DNA of 64,000 nt from Corynebacterium hylobatis. GTDB taxonomy: Bacteria; Actinomycetota; Actinomycetes; Mycobacteriales; Mycobacteriaceae. Each line of letters starts with the position of its first letter. Position 1 is the first letter of the stretch. The stretch is taken from positions 186,001 to 250,000 of the forward strand of contig NZ_RXHJ01000002.1 of the NCBI RefSeq assembly GCF_003955685.1. The letters run 5' to 3'. The notes beneath the pieces are model-generated. The model did no database searches, was not told the origin of the DNA, and worked only from the letters and a program-made list of their open reading frames with translations. Shown here one piece after another: positions 25,634 to 35,885 of the stretch. The position numbers and the translations under genes are program-made.

Positions 25634-25646
25634 ATCGTCTGTGGGG

Positions 25647-26477
25647 CTAGTTGCCGCGGAAGTAGGACAGCAGACGCAGGATCTCGGTGTAGAGCCAGAC
25701 CAGGGTCACGGCCAGGCCGAGGGCCACACCCCAGGCCATCTTGGAGGGGGCACCGGCGCGGATCATCTTGTCGGCCGCATCGAAGTCGGAGAGGAAGCTC
25801 ATCGCCGCCAGGCCGATGCAGACCAGGGAGAAGATGATGGCGATCATGCCGCCGTCACGCAGCGGGTTCGCGCCGGTGAACAGGGCCAGCAGGAGGTTGC
25901 CCAGGGCCAGGACCAGTACACCGACCAGGGCGCCGGTCATGATGCGGTTGAACTTCGGGGTGACCTTGACGGCGCCGGTCTTGTAGACGAAGAGCATGCC
26001 CAGGAACACACCGACGGTGCCGAGGACGGCCTGGCCGATGAGGATGCCGGCGTTGGCATCACCGACGAGCATGCCGGAGAACAGCACCGAGATGCCGCCG
26101 ACGAAGAAGCCCTCGAATACCGCGTAGATGAGGGTCACGGCCGCGGAGCCGTACTTCTTTCCGAAGGTGGCCACCAGCACGGTGATCAGGCCGCCGATGG
26201 CGCCGACCATGGTCAGGAGCATGGCCACGCCGGGGTTGAACAGGGAGATGCCGAAGTTGACCACGGCGAACAGGACGATGACGCCGAGGGTCATGCCGGT
26301 CTTGGAGACGACATCATCGACGGTCATCGGGCGATCGCCGGTGACGGTGGCCGGTGTCTGGCCATAACCGGCGTACGGATCGCCGTAGCCCTGGGGGATA
26401 CCCGAGGGGTAGGCGCCGCGCTGGGCACCGCCCTTGACTGTGGTGAGTGAATTCATGACAGGGTTGCTGCTGCGCAA
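25647..26477 (-). CDS. Bax inhibitor-1/YccA-family membrane protein
   Basis: Protein of 276 residues with seven hydrophobic segments after a Gly/Tyr-rich cytosolic N-terminus (about 1-50). The segments, including YAVFEGFFVGGIS, fit the actinobacterial BI-1-like (DUF4149/YccA) group, pH-sensing calcium leak channels in the few cases studied. TTG 26477 gives MRSSNPVMNSL, the form commonly seen in actinobacteria, with a GGGG site before it; ATG 26456 is the alternative. It ends at a shared terminator. Confidence 0.88.
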   Translation of the reverse strand: MRSSNPVMNSLTTVKGGAQRGAYPSGIPQGYGDPYAGYGQTPATVTGDRPMTVDDVVSKTGMTLGVIVLFAVVNFGISLFNPGVAMLLTMVGAIGGLITVLVATFGKKYGSAAVTLIYAVFEGFFVGGISVLFSGMLVGDANAGILIGQAVLGTVGVFLGMLFVYKTGAVKVTPKFNRIMTGALVGVLVLALGNLLLALFTGANPLRDGGMIAIIFSLVCIGLAAMSFLSDFDAADKMIRAGAPSKMAWGVALGLAVTLVWLYTEILRLLSYFRGN

Positions 26478-26525
26478 GATGTGACCCCGTACCTTTCTGT
26501 TCCTGTCCTTGTCCGGACTTAAGCT

Positions 26526-26540
26526 TTGTACCCTGTACAA
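26526..26540. promoter_or_regulatory. Operator-like dyad TTGTAC-N3-GTACAA
   Basis: A perfect 6+6 dyad in the 222-nt divergent gap between the Bax-inhibitor gene and the CNNM genes. It lies close to the expected promoter of the minus-strand gene. No regulator is encoded nearby. Confidence 0.45.
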
Positions 26541-26699
26541 CGTAACAAAACTGCCGTTAGTTCCCCCGGCGAGTGGTTATCCATTAAACTTCTCCCAACA
26601 CATCCTGGAAAACTGAGAAAGCGTAGGTGGAATCTCCTCAATGGAGCCTCCCGAATGTTCGTACCGTCCCTCTGACACCCGGCGCATGAGGGGGACGGC

Positions 26700-28061
26700 A
26701 TGATCACCGCTGCTGCCATCCTGCTCTGCGGCGTCCTCGTCATCGGGGTGATGATCGCACTCAACGCCTATTTCGTCGCCCAGGAATTCGCCTTCATGTC
26801 GGTGGACCGCACCGTCCTGCGCCGCCGCTCGGAGGAGGGCGACAGCAAGGCCCGTTCCGCCCTCCGGGTCACCGAACGCACCTCCTTCATGCTCTCCGGC
26901 GCGCAGCTGGGCATCACCGTGACGGGCCTGCTCGTCGGTTTCGCCGCGGAACCGCTGGTGGGCCGCCAGCTCGGCGTCCTGCTCGGCGGGGTGGGTGTGC
27001 CCACCGCCGTGTCCGTGGGTGTGGGTACCGTCCTCGCGTTGGCGGTGTCCACCATCGTGCAGATGATCTTCGGTGAACTCTTCCCGAAGAACTACACGCT
27101 CGCCGCCCCCCTGAAGTCCTCCCTGGCGCTGGCCCGGTCCACGTCCGGTTACCTGAAGGTCTTCGGCTGGCTGATCCGCTTCTTCGACTACTCCGCCAAC
27201 GCCCTGCTGCGCCTGTTCCGGATCGAGCCGCTCGAGGACGTCGACTCCACCGCCACCCGGCGGGATCTCGAGCACATCGTCTCCGCCTCCCGCGACAGCG
27301 GTGACCTGGACACCGGGACCTCGCTGGTGCTGGGCCGCCTGCTCGACTTCCACGAATACGACGTCGAGCACGCCATGGTCCCGCGTTCCCGGACGGATGT
27401 GGTGGATCCCGCCGCCACCATCGGGGAGATCCGCGTCCTCATGGCAACGGCCCACACCCGTTATCCCGTGATCGATGATGACCATGACCCGGTCGGCGTC
27501 GTCCACCTCAGGGACGTGCTGGGCACGCAGCTTCCCGACGCCACCCCGGTCACCGCTCTCATGCGGGAACCTCTGGTCGTGCCCGAACTGATGCCGCTTC
27601 CCGCGGCGGTCGACGCCCTCGAGGAGGCTCACGAGAAGATGGCGTGCGTCATCGACGAGTACGGCGGCTTCGTCGGCATCGTCACCGTCGAGGATCTGGC
27701 CGAGGAGATCCTCGGTGACGTCACCGACGAGCACGATCTCGAGGAGACCGAGGAGATCACCCCGACCGGCGAAGACACCTGGCTCGTCGACGGTGACACC
27801 CCGCTCGACGAGATCGAACGCGTCATCGGCCACGATCTGCCCGAGGGGGATTTCGTGACCATCTCCGGACTGCTCATCGCCCATACCGGTGGCCTGGTCG
27901 AGGAGGGCGAGGTCCACCGCATCGAGCTCGCCCCGGAACCGGGCGACCACGTCGAGGGCGGGGACGCCCCGCTACGCAGCCTGGACGTGCGGGTGGAGAA
28001 GATCGACCACCACGTCCCCGCCCAGGTCCGTATCGAACTGGTTGAGGAGGAACGCTCATGA
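26700..28061 (+). CDS. CNNM/CorC-family (hemolysin-like) membrane protein
   Basis: Protein of 453 residues: N-terminal DUF21/CNNM transmembrane domain (about 1-190), a pair of CBS domains (about 215-340; VPRSRTDVVDP, then ACVIDEYGGFVGIVTVEDLAEEILGD) and a C-terminal CorC_HlyC domain (LVDGDTPLDEIERVIG). The family is linked to Mg2+ and Co2+ transport or efflux. ATG 26700 follows GAGGGGG. Its stop overlaps the next start as ATGA, so the two related proteins are made together and may form a heterodimer. Confidence 0.92.
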   Translation: MITAAAILLCGVLVIGVMIALNAYFVAQEFAFMSVDRTVLRRRSEEGDSKARSALRVTERTSFMLSGAQLGITVTGLLVGFAAEPLVGRQLGVLLGGVGVPTAVSVGVGTVLALAVSTIVQMIFGELFPKNYTLAAPLKSSLALARSTSGYLKVFGWLIRFFDYSANALLRLFRIEPLEDVDSTATRRDLEHIVSASRDSGDLDTGTSLVLGRLLDFHEYDVEHAMVPRSRTDVVDPAATIGEIRVLMATAHTRYPVIDDDHDPVGVVHLRDVLGTQLPDATPVTALMREPLVVPELMPLPAAVDALEEAHEKMACVIDEYGGFVGIVTVEDLAEEILGDVTDEHDLEETEEITPTGEDTWLVDGDTPLDEIERVIGHDLPEGDFVTISGLLIAHTGGLVEEGEVHRIELAPEPGDHVEGGDAPLRSLDVRVEKIDHHVPAQVRIELVEEERS

Positions 28062-29083
28062 GCAACTGGTATGTCGCCCTGCCGTTGACGGTGCTCATCA
28101 TCGTCGCCTCGGCATTCTTCGTCATCATCGAGTTCTCCCTGCTGGCTGCCCGCCGCAACCGTCTCGAGGAGACGGCGGAGACCTCGGCGTCGTCACGCGC
28201 CGCGCTGCGCAGCCTCAACGAGCTGACCATCATGCTCGCCGGCGCCCAGCTGGGTATCACCGTCGCCACATTCGCCCTGGGTGCGATCTCGGAACCGTGG
28301 ATCCACCATGCGTTGGTCGAGCTTCTCGACGGCACCCCGCTCCCGCCCTTCGCCTCCAACATCGTGGCCTTCGCGCTGGCCCTGTTCATCGCGACGTTCC
28401 TGCATCTGGTCGTCGGCGAGATGGCGCCGAAGTCCTGGGCCATCGCCCACCCGGAGAAGGCGCTGACGCTCATTGCCCGGCCCGCCCGCGGCTTCATCAC
28501 TGTCTTCCGGCCCCTGCTGATGTGGATCAACACCATCGCCAACCGACTGGTGGCCCGGGCCGGTGAGGAGCCGGTCGAACGCGCCGCAGCGAAGGGCTAC
28601 GATCCGGAGACGCTGCAGCACCTCGTTGAGCACTCCCGGGAGCAGGGGGCCCTCGACGTGACCGACGCCACGCAGATCGCCGGGGTCATCGACCTCGATG
28701 TCCTCACCCTCGGTGACGCCGTCACCCCGCGTGAGGTGCTGCCAGCCGGGGCCACCGTCGTCGATGTTCAGGAATGGGCCCGGTCCACCGGCCTCATGCG
28801 GGCTCTCATCGATGACAGTTCTGATGTCCCCCACCTGGTGCACGTGCGCGACACCCTGCTCGCCAACCCCGGCTGCCCCGCGCGGGAGCACTCCAGGCCC
28901 AGCCTCGTGCTGCCCGAGTCGATGACGCTCTCCGAGGCGCTGGGCCGCATGCGCGCCAGCAATGAGCAGGTTGCGGTGGTCGTCGACGACCGCGAGGGCG
29001 TCAGCGTGATCACCTGGGACGACATCCTCCGGCGTCTGTGGCCGCGCATCGGCGAGGAACTGGACCGCACTAAGGGACAGTGA
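28058..29083 (+). CDS. Second CNNM/CorC-family membrane protein
   Basis: Protein of 341 residues, shorter than its upstream partner. It has the DUF21 membrane domain (about 1-190, FFVIIEFSLLAARRNRLEE, LAGAQLGITVATFALG) and a CBS-pair region (about 205-335), but lacks the C-terminal CorC_HlyC domain. The complementary architecture and the ATGA overlap suggest a paired complex, as with the tandem hemolysin-like genes of other actinobacteria. Its last 14 nt overlap the convergent reductase gene tail to tail. Confidence 0.9.
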   Translation: MSNWYVALPLTVLIIVASAFFVIIEFSLLAARRNRLEETAETSASSRAALRSLNELTIMLAGAQLGITVATFALGAISEPWIHHALVELLDGTPLPPFASNIVAFALALFIATFLHLVVGEMAPKSWAIAHPEKALTLIARPARGFITVFRPLLMWINTIANRLVARAGEEPVERAAAKGYDPETLQHLVEHSREQGALDVTDATQIAGVIDLDVLTLGDAVTPREVLPAGATVVDVQEWARSTGLMRALIDDSSDVPHLVHVRDTLLANPGCPAREHSRPSLVLPESMTLSEALGRMRASNEQVAVVVDDREGVSVITWDDILRRLWPRIGEELDRTKGQ

Positions 29084-29969
29084 CCACGACCTTGCCCGTG
29101 GCGTGACCGTCCTCCACGACAGCCACGGCCGCGGCGGCCTCGCTCAGGGGCAGGACATCACTGACGGTGACCTGAGCTTTCCCCGAGGCAAGGAGCCGCG
29201 CCACCTCTCCGAAGACCTCGCGCGTGCGGCGGCGCGGGACATCGGTGCCACCCAGTTCCTTCACCGTCGGTTTGTCCGCCACAGAGACCAGCCGGTCGGT
29301 GAGTTCCGCACCCTCCCGCAGGACGTCGCCGCCCACCAGGTCGAACAGGGCCACCGGGTGCTCCGCCACCGCGCGGACCCGCTCCACCCACCCGGGGCCG
29401 GACTCCACATGACGCCCACCCAGGGACTCCACCAGTTCCTTCTTGCGGGCGGAGGCCACCCCGATGACATCAATGCCCCGGGCGGTGGCCAGGGAGGTCA
29501 CCGCGGTGCCCACCCCACCGCCGGCACCGAGCACCACGAACCGCTCCCCCGCCTTCAGATCCAGCATGTCGATGAGGTCCAGCGCGGTGCCGTAGGCCAC
29601 CGGGATGCACGCTGCATGCTGGACATCCAGGCCTTCGGGGACAGGGGTGACTGAGGGGGCATGGAGAAGCGCCTGCTCACCGAAGGAACCGTGCCCGGAG
29701 GCCGAGGACCCGAAGACCAGCTGCCCCGGTTCGATACCGCTCACCCCCTCCCCCACGGCGACCACCGTTCCGGCGGCCTCCCGGCCGAAGGCCATGGGGA
29801 AGCCCACCTCGAAATCATTGGTGCCCTCGCGGGTGTTCAGATCACCGGGGTTGACGGAGGTGGCCCGGACATCGATGAGCACCTCACCGGCACCGGGCGT
29901 CGGGGCGGGCACCTCCAGGTGCTGGAGAACCTCGGGGCCGCCATGGGAATTGAAGCCGAAAATACGCAT
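29070..29969 (-). CDS. NADP-dependent medium-chain reductase (quinone oxidoreductase-like)
   Basis: Protein of 299 residues in the zinc-independent MDR branch: RIFGFNSHGGPEVLQHLEVPAP at the start, TSVNPGDLNTREG, and the nucleotide-binding VVLGAGGGVGTAVTSLA near 150. No structural zinc Cys cluster is present. It probably reduces a quinone or enone. ATG 29969 is preceded by TAGCAT seven bases upstream, a leaderless promoter back to back with that of the deaminase gene. Substrate unknown. Confidence 0.87.
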   Translation of the reverse strand: MRIFGFNSHGGPEVLQHLEVPAPTPGAGEVLIDVRATSVNPGDLNTREGTNDFEVGFPMAFGREAAGTVVAVGEGVSGIEPGQLVFGSSASGHGSFGEQALLHAPSVTPVPEGLDVQHAACIPVAYGTALDLIDMLDLKAGERFVVLGAGGGVGTAVTSLATARGIDVIGVASARKKELVESLGGRHVESGPGWVERVRAVAEHPVALFDLVGGDVLREGAELTDRLVSVADKPTVKELGGTDVPRRRTREVFGEVARLLASGKAQVTVSDVLPLSEAAAAVAVVEDGHATGKVVVTVP

Positions 29970-30009
29970 ACCACCCATGCTAGGGAACAACCCACCTATG
30001 CTGGCGGGC

Positions 30010-30486
30010 ATGAGCATCTCTGATCTTGATCAACAGTGGCTGGCCCGAGCCGTTGACCTGGCAGAACAGGCCCTGGAAACCGGAAATGACCCCTACGGCT
30101 CCGTCCTCGTCGCCGGGGACGGCACCGAGGTCTTCGCCGACCACAACCGCACCGCCGACGGTGATGACACCCGCCACCCCGAATTCGCCATCGCCCGCTG
30201 GGCAGTCGAGAACCTCACCCCGGAGGGGAGGTCGAAGGCCGTTGTCTACACCTCCGGTGAGCACTGCCCGATGTGCGCCGCCGCGCATGGCTGGGTGGGG
30301 CTGGGACGCATCGTCTACGCGGCATCGGCGGAGCAGATCGCCGGCTGGCGGACGGAACTGGGGCGCCCGGTCGCACCCGTCGCACCGATCCCCGCCCGGG
30401 ATGTCCTCCCCGACATCGTCATTGACGGTCCGGACGGAGAGCTGACCGAACGAGTGAAGGGGCTGTTCGCGGCGTCACCGCGTTAG
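30010..30486 (+). CDS. Cytidine/deoxycytidylate-deaminase-family nucleoside deaminase
   Basis: Zinc enzyme of 158 residues. HPEF supplies the His zinc ligand and catalytic Glu (near 58-60) and SGEHCPMCAAAHGWVGL the two Cys ligands (near 85-88), the tRNA-adenosine/guanine deaminase type of signature. Small proteins with CPMCAAA often act on guanine or other free bases. ATG 30010 has no Shine-Dalgarno but TATGCT seven bases upstream, so it is probably leaderless. Confidence 0.88.
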   Translation: MSISDLDQQWLARAVDLAEQALETGNDPYGSVLVAGDGTEVFADHNRTADGDDTRHPEFAIARWAVENLTPEGRSKAVVYTSGEHCPMCAAAHGWVGLGRIVYAASAEQIAGWRTELGRPVAPVAPIPARDVLPDIVIDGPDGELTERVKGLFAASPR

Positions 30487-30527
30487 AGCCACGCGCAATA
30501 TCTGTCCACACCCCTCGACGTGAAAAG

Positions 30528-30601
30528 TGCCCCCAGTCGGGTTCGAACCGACACTGAACGGATTTTAAGTCCGCCGCCTCTGCCAATTGGGCTATGGGGG
30601 C
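30528..30601 (-). tRNA. tRNA-Leu (anticodon UAA) with short variable loop
   Basis: 74 nt on the minus strand. Acceptor GCCCCCA/TGGGGGC (7 bp), D arm with GCC/GGC and an AATTGGCAGA loop, anticodon stem GCGGA/TCCGT around loop CTTAAAA (anticodon TAA), variable region TCAGT, T arm GTCGG-TTCGAAC-CCGAC and discriminator A. No CCA is encoded. The variable region is five bases, whereas normal tRNA-Leu has a long variable arm. A tRNA-Leu in this position next to ppx is also present in mycobacteria, as I recall. Confidence 0.93.
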
Positions 30602-30617
30602 CTGCAGGTTCCCTATT

Positions 30618-30989
30618 TTAGGTCATGCCCGGTCGGTGTACGGTCAACAGGGCCCACAGGACAGGCAGTTGTCCGATTCCGAAGGCCGCGGGGACGAGAA
30701 CAAGCAGGTCCATGTTGCGTGCGGCGACCGACCAGACGAAAACCAGGCCCATGCCTGCGCCGCTGAGGATGTGGCCGCGCAGCATCAGTCGGGGCCCCAC
30801 ATTCTCCAGCAGGCCAGTGCCGAAGGCCACCGCCCAGAAGACGATGCCCAGGTAACCCGGCAGCAGATACAGCAGTCCGAGTTCCGCGAGGGCACGCGGC
30901 AGGGTGCCCAGCAGGTAGGCGATGACATGGGCGCCGCACACGGCGCTGGCCCAGGACGCCCACCGGTAGACGGACCTGGCCGGAGACAT
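30618..30989 (-). CDS. Small four-helix membrane protein of unknown function
   Basis: Protein of 123 residues with about four hydrophobic segments (WASWASAVCGAHVIAYLLG, LGLLYLLPGYLGIVFWAVAFGTGLL, ILSGAGMGLVFVWSV, LLVLVPAAFGIGQLPVLWALL). No motif is recognised. It starts 8 nt after the ppx stop (ATG 30989, or the GTG directly before it), so it is the last gene of the eno-side operon. The tRNA gene follows. Confidence 0.75.
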   Translation of the reverse strand: MSPARSVYRWASWASAVCGAHVIAYLLGTLPRALAELGLLYLLPGYLGIVFWAVAFGTGLLENVGPRLMLRGHILSGAGMGLVFVWSVAARNMDLLVLVPAAFGIGQLPVLWALLTVHRPGMT

Positions 30990-30997
30990 CACCGGGG

Positions 30998-31957
30998 TCA
31001 GACCCCGATCCTGTCCTTCAGGCCGGCGACGATACCGTCGAGGATGTCCTTCTCGCTGATGACGAAGCTGTCGGCCTTCGTCTCCTTCTCCAGCATGTCC
31101 ATGATGCCTTCGACGACCATGCTGCCACCACCGAGGACGTCCGCACGCCCGGGATGCACGACCGGGTTGAGGGCACGCGTCTCCGACGTCTGGTGCCGGA
31201 TCTCTCGGGTGAGCAGCCGTAGGGCGGAGAAACGCAGTACGGAACCGTGGATCTCCTGCGGATCGTAGGTCTCCAGGCCCTGGGCGAGGGCGGAGAGGGT
31301 GGTGAAGGTGCCGGCCACTCCGACGATCGTGCGGGCCTTGGCGATGGGCACGATCTTGACTGCATCCGCCAGCCGCTCAGCGATGTACTCCGCCGCAATC
31401 TCGGTCTCGGTCTCGGTGGGCGGGTCGGAGCGCATGATGCGCTCGGTGATGCGTACGCAGCCCATCTGCGTGGAGTGCGCACCCAGTACTTCACCCTCGG
31501 CGGTGCCGACGATGAACTCGGTGGAACCACCACCCAGGTCGATGACGCAGAAGGGGCCGGCGGAGGCGTCGAGGTCGGTGATCGCGCCACGGAAGGACAG
31601 GGCGGCCTCCTCTTCCCCGGAGATGACCTCGGCCCGGGCCCCGGGGGTGATGCGGCCGAGCAGTTCTGCGGTCATGGAGAAGAACTCGTCCCGGTTACTG
31701 GCATCGCGGGTGGCGGAGGTGGCCACCATCCGGACAGCCGTCACCTGCTCGAACTCCATGATTCCCACGAAACGCTCCAGGGCTGCCCGGGTCCGTGCCA
31801 GCGCCGCAGGGTCGAGTTCCCCGGTGGCGTCGACGCCCTGGCCGAGCCGGACGATCTCCATCGTGCGGGTGACCTCACGGGTACTGCCGCCGACGATGTC
31901 GCAGATGAGTAGGCGGATGGAGTTGGTGCCGCAGTCGACGGCCGCCACACGGGTCAT
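30998..31957 (-). CDS. ppx: Ppx/GppA-family exopolyphosphatase
   Basis: Protein of 319 residues in the ASKHA phosphatase fold: VAAVDCGTNSIRLLI (phosphate 1 loop), SGEEEAALSFRGA, then FCVIDLGGGSTEFIVG (phosphate 2). It removes terminal phosphate from polyphosphate or pppGpp. The short two-domain form corresponds to the actinobacterial Ppx next to eno. Its ATG overlaps the DUF501 stop as ATGA. Confidence 0.94.
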   Translation of the reverse strand: MTRVAAVDCGTNSIRLLICDIVGGSTREVTRTMEIVRLGQGVDATGELDPAALARTRAALERFVGIMEFEQVTAVRMVATSATRDASNRDEFFSMTAELLGRITPGARAEVISGEEEAALSFRGAITDLDASAGPFCVIDLGGGSTEFIVGTAEGEVLGAHSTQMGCVRITERIMRSDPPTETETEIAAEYIAERLADAVKIVPIAKARTIVGVAGTFTTLSALAQGLETYDPQEIHGSVLRFSALRLLTREIRHQTSETRALNPVVHPGRADVLGGGSMVVEGIMDMLEKETKADSFVISEKDILDGIVAGLKDRIGV

Positions 31958-32511
31958 TTGGCGGCCTCCTGGTAGAGCTCATCAAACTGGTGGGCATCGA
32001 AGCCCAGTTCCCCGCAGGTGGGCCAGTCGGCGGGGACGGCGGTGCCGCGCAGTCCTCCCCGGTCGGCGGCCAGGGCCACGGCCTCGGTGCCGAAGCGGAC
32101 GCGTCCCGGCCCCTCGGCGAGTGCGTAGGCGATGAGCACATGCAGACACTTGACCCGGTCAGGCATGCCGCCGCCGGTGAAATCGGTGCCCAGGTCGTCA
32201 AGCCTGTTGCGCTCGGCGAGGTAGTGGTCGTGTGCGGCGCGGTAGTCGGCCTGCAGGGCCTCGTCTGCCGCCAGCCGTTCCTCCATCCACTTCATCACGT
32301 GGGCAACCTCGAGGCGGGAGGCCTCGGCGGTCAGGCGCGGGTCGGTGAGGTAGTACAGGGTGGGGAACGGGGTGCCGTCGGGGAGCCTGGGTGAGGTCTT
32401 CACCACGCCGGGTGCGCCGTCGGGGGTGCGGTAGGAGATGTCCAGGACCCCTCGTGGTGCACGTCCGAGCTGCTTCTCGACGGCCGCCAGATCTGCATTG
32501 TTGACAGTCAT
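31954..32511 (-). CDS. DUF501 family protein
   Basis: Soluble protein of 185 residues always found near eno and ppx in actinobacteria. Conserved segments are RAPRGVLDISYRTPDGAPGVVKTSPRLPDGTPFPTLYYLT with several conserved residues, and MPDRVKCLHVLIAYALAEG. The last has a conserved Cys and His that could bind metal. ATG 32511 has GGAAGA about 8 nt upstream; ATG 32520 overlaps the ftsB-like stop. Function unknown; possible role with polyphosphate or cell division genes is inference. Confidence 0.88.
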   Translation of the reverse strand: MTVNNADLAAVEKQLGRAPRGVLDISYRTPDGAPGVVKTSPRLPDGTPFPTLYYLTDPRLTAEASRLEVAHVMKWMEERLAADEALQADYRAAHDHYLAERNRLDDLGTDFTGGGMPDRVKCLHVLIAYALAEGPGRVRFGTEAVALAADRGGLRGTAVPADWPTCGELGFDAHQFDELYQEAAK

Positions 32512-32516
32512 GGCGA

Positions 32517-33011
32517 TCATTCTTCCATGAACACGCCACCGGGGTCGTCTGCGGGCGGGGTTGCGACGGAATCCCACAGGATCTGGTACCAGCTGAGCTC
32601 CTCGATGAGCTCCTCCGCGGAGGTGGTCACCGTGGAGTCTGTCTCCATGCCGGGGTCGATGACGCGGAAGGCGATCTCGCCGGGTTCGATGAGCCCGAGG
32701 CGACGCCGGGCCTCCTCCCGGACATAGGCCTCGTCCTCATATTTATCGATCTCCGTCAGCAGGCGTTCCTTCTCCGCCTCCTTCGCCGCGATGGACTCGT
32801 TGAGGCGGGCGATCTCGGAGCGGCTCTGGAAGTAGTTGCGCAGGGGCACGGCGATGGTCACCAGCACCAGGATGGTCACCAGCACCAGGACGCCGATCTC
32901 TGCGGTGCTCAGGCGCACCTTCGGTCGTTTCGGGCGGCGCGGCTGGAGATCGGCGGCACGGGTGACCACCGGCACGGTGTGCCGGGAACGGGAGGAGGAT
33001 TCGGGCGCCAT
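32517..33011 (-). CDS. ftsB: FtsB/DivIC-like septum formation initiator
   Basis: Bitopic protein of 164 residues: Arg/Lys-rich cytosolic start (about 1-35, RRPKRPKVRLS), one membrane span (about 39-58, IGVLVLVTILVLVTIAVPL), then a coiled coil (SRSEIARLNESIAAKEAEKERLLTEI) and the hallmark YVREEARRRLGLIEPGEIAFRVI. It should join FtsL and FtsQ in the divisome. The gene sits between eno and DUF501, as in mycobacteria. Confidence 0.92.
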   Translation of the reverse strand: MAPESSSRSRHTVPVVTRAADLQPRRPKRPKVRLSTAEIGVLVLVTILVLVTIAVPLRNYFQSRSEIARLNESIAAKEAEKERLLTEIDKYEDEAYVREEARRRLGLIEPGEIAFRVIDPGMETDSTVTTSAEELIEELSWYQILWDSVATPPADDPGGVFMEE

Positions 33012-33033
33012 AGGTCCTCAATGATAGGGGAAG

Positions 33034-33070
33034 CCCCGGCCGCACCGTGTATTCCACGGTGCGGCCGGGG
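33034..33070 (-). terminator. Strong hairpin after eno
   Basis: A perfect 16-bp GC-rich stem (33034-33049 with 33055-33070) with a 5-nt loop directly downstream of eno. No true T tract follows, so partial read-through into ftsB is likely. Confidence 0.75.
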
Positions 33071-33086
33071 CGTCGGCAGGCGGGCG

Positions 33087-34496
<1,410 letters not shown>

Positions 34497-34523
34497 CTAC
34501 CCGGGCCACCCCCTGCCCCAGTT

Positions 34524-35312
34524 CTAGCGGGCCGGCTGGTTCAGGGCATAGGAGGCGGCGGCATCCCGGACGTTGATGAGGTACTCCTGCGAACGGTTAT
34601 AGGAGTAGATGGCCTCGCTCCAACCCTCCGGCGTGGACAGGTCCCGGCCACCGGCACACAGCAGATTGGCGGCGCCGAGGGCGGCGTCGTCGATCTGGTG
34701 CGGGTCGGCCACGCCATCACCGTTGGCATCGCGGCCGTAACGCCTCCAGGACTCGGGGATGAACTGCATGGGGCCCACCGCGCGGTCGAATTCGGTGTCA
34801 CCGTCGAGGATGCCGCCGTCGGTGTCGCGGATCTCAGCCACCCCGGGGCCGCCGTCGAGCGGGATGCCGATGATCGGCGGTTCCGCGAAACCGAGTTCGT
34901 TGATGGCGCTGCGGTCGAAGTAACTGCCGGAGTAGGTGCCGTGGCGGGTCTCCACCCAGCCGATGCCGGCCAGGGTGTTCCATGTCAGCTGGCAGCCCGG
35001 CCAGGCCTCGCCCGCGATGAGCTCTGCGTTGCCGTAGGCGCGCAGGGCGGGGGCGGGGATGTCCGTGGCCCCGGCCAGCGGCTGCGCCCAGAAATCCAGT
35101 TTGTCGCTGGTGCGGCCGGGGGCGTGGATGTCGATGACCGGAACCTCGGCACCGGCCGCAGGCGGAACATCGGGCGGGACCGGCTGGAGCTGCCGGGTCG
35201 GGCCGGATATGTCCAGGAAAGACAACAGCCAGGCGATGAGGGATATGACCATGATGATCGCCAGAACCACTCCCAGGCCACAGCCCATCACCCGTCTGAC
35301 AGCACCACTCAT
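34524..35312 (-). CDS. Membrane-anchored lytic transglycosylase
   Basis: Protein of 262 residues: a hydrophobic span (about 12-35), a Pro-rich linker, then a lytic transglycosylase-like domain. The catalytic Glu is in GIGWVETRHGTYSG (near 125). FDRAVGPMQFIPESWRRYGRDANGDGVADPHQIDDAALGAANLLC is a hallmark of the SLT/MltB-type group. It cleaves glycan strands of peptidoglycan. Mycobacteria carry a similar gene (lpqU) next to eno. No lipobox is seen here. Confidence 0.9.
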   Translation of the reverse strand: MSGAVRRVMGCGLGVVLAIIMVISLIAWLLSFLDISGPTRQLQPVPPDVPPAAGAEVPVIDIHAPGRTSDKLDFWAQPLAGATDIPAPALRAYGNAELIAGEAWPGCQLTWNTLAGIGWVETRHGTYSGSYFDRSAINELGFAEPPIIGIPLDGGPGVAEIRDTDGGILDGDTEFDRAVGPMQFIPESWRRYGRDANGDGVADPHQIDDAALGAANLLCAGGRDLSTPEGWSEAIYSYNRSQEYLINVRDAAASYALNQPAR

Positions 35313-35460
35313 GGAGGACGATCCTACGGCATCCGGGAAGCAGGACCCGCGGCGGGACCGTCACCCCCGCACTTCACCCTAAATTGCCACTTTCGTCACA
35401 ACCACCCCACAGGAAACCTATAATGCCGGGGGCAACTGTCCACATCTGAAAGGTGCCCGC

Positions 35461-35865
35461 ATGCTCCGCCGTACCCTCGCCACCGTCGCCGCAACCGCCA
35501 CCGTCGTCGTGGGTCTCGCCCCGGCCGCCTCCGCCCAGCTCGGCGACCTCAACGCCATCGTCAGCCAGGGCATCGCCAACACCCCCTGCAACCAGGCTGA
35601 CCCCCTCCTCAAGGCTGTCTTCACCATTGACGGCAACACCACCCGTTCTGACCTGGTGAAGCAGGTCCGCGACGAAGCGAAGCCCTTCACCGTGACCGAT
35701 CCGGCCACCTACCTGGTCAGCGCCCAGTTCGCTGAGCAGATCGGCGACAAGGCCGTCGCGTGCGGCACGGTGAAGAAGGACCCGGAGTTCTTCCCGGGCA
35801 GCTCCATCCCGGACATGGACAACATCCAGGATCTCCTGCAGGGCCTGTCCGCCACGCTGAACTGA
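35461..35865 (+). CDS. Small secreted protein of unknown function
   Basis: Protein of 134 residues with a Sec signal peptide (MLRRTLATVAATATVVVGLAPAASA, cleavage likely after ASA at about 25). The mature protein of about 109 residues has two Cys (TPCNQADP and VACGTVKKD), probably a disulfide. It has no recognised domain. ATG 35461 follows GAAAGGTG. The terminator lies inside the end of the convergent mazG. Confidence 0.85.
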   Translation: MLRRTLATVAATATVVVGLAPAASAQLGDLNAIVSQGIANTPCNQADPLLKAVFTIDGNTTRSDLVKQVRDEAKPFTVTDPATYLVSAQFAEQIGDKAVACGTVKKDPEFFPGSSIPDMDNIQDLLQGLSATLN

Positions 35866-35885
35866 CGGCGGTCGCCTGATTCAGG

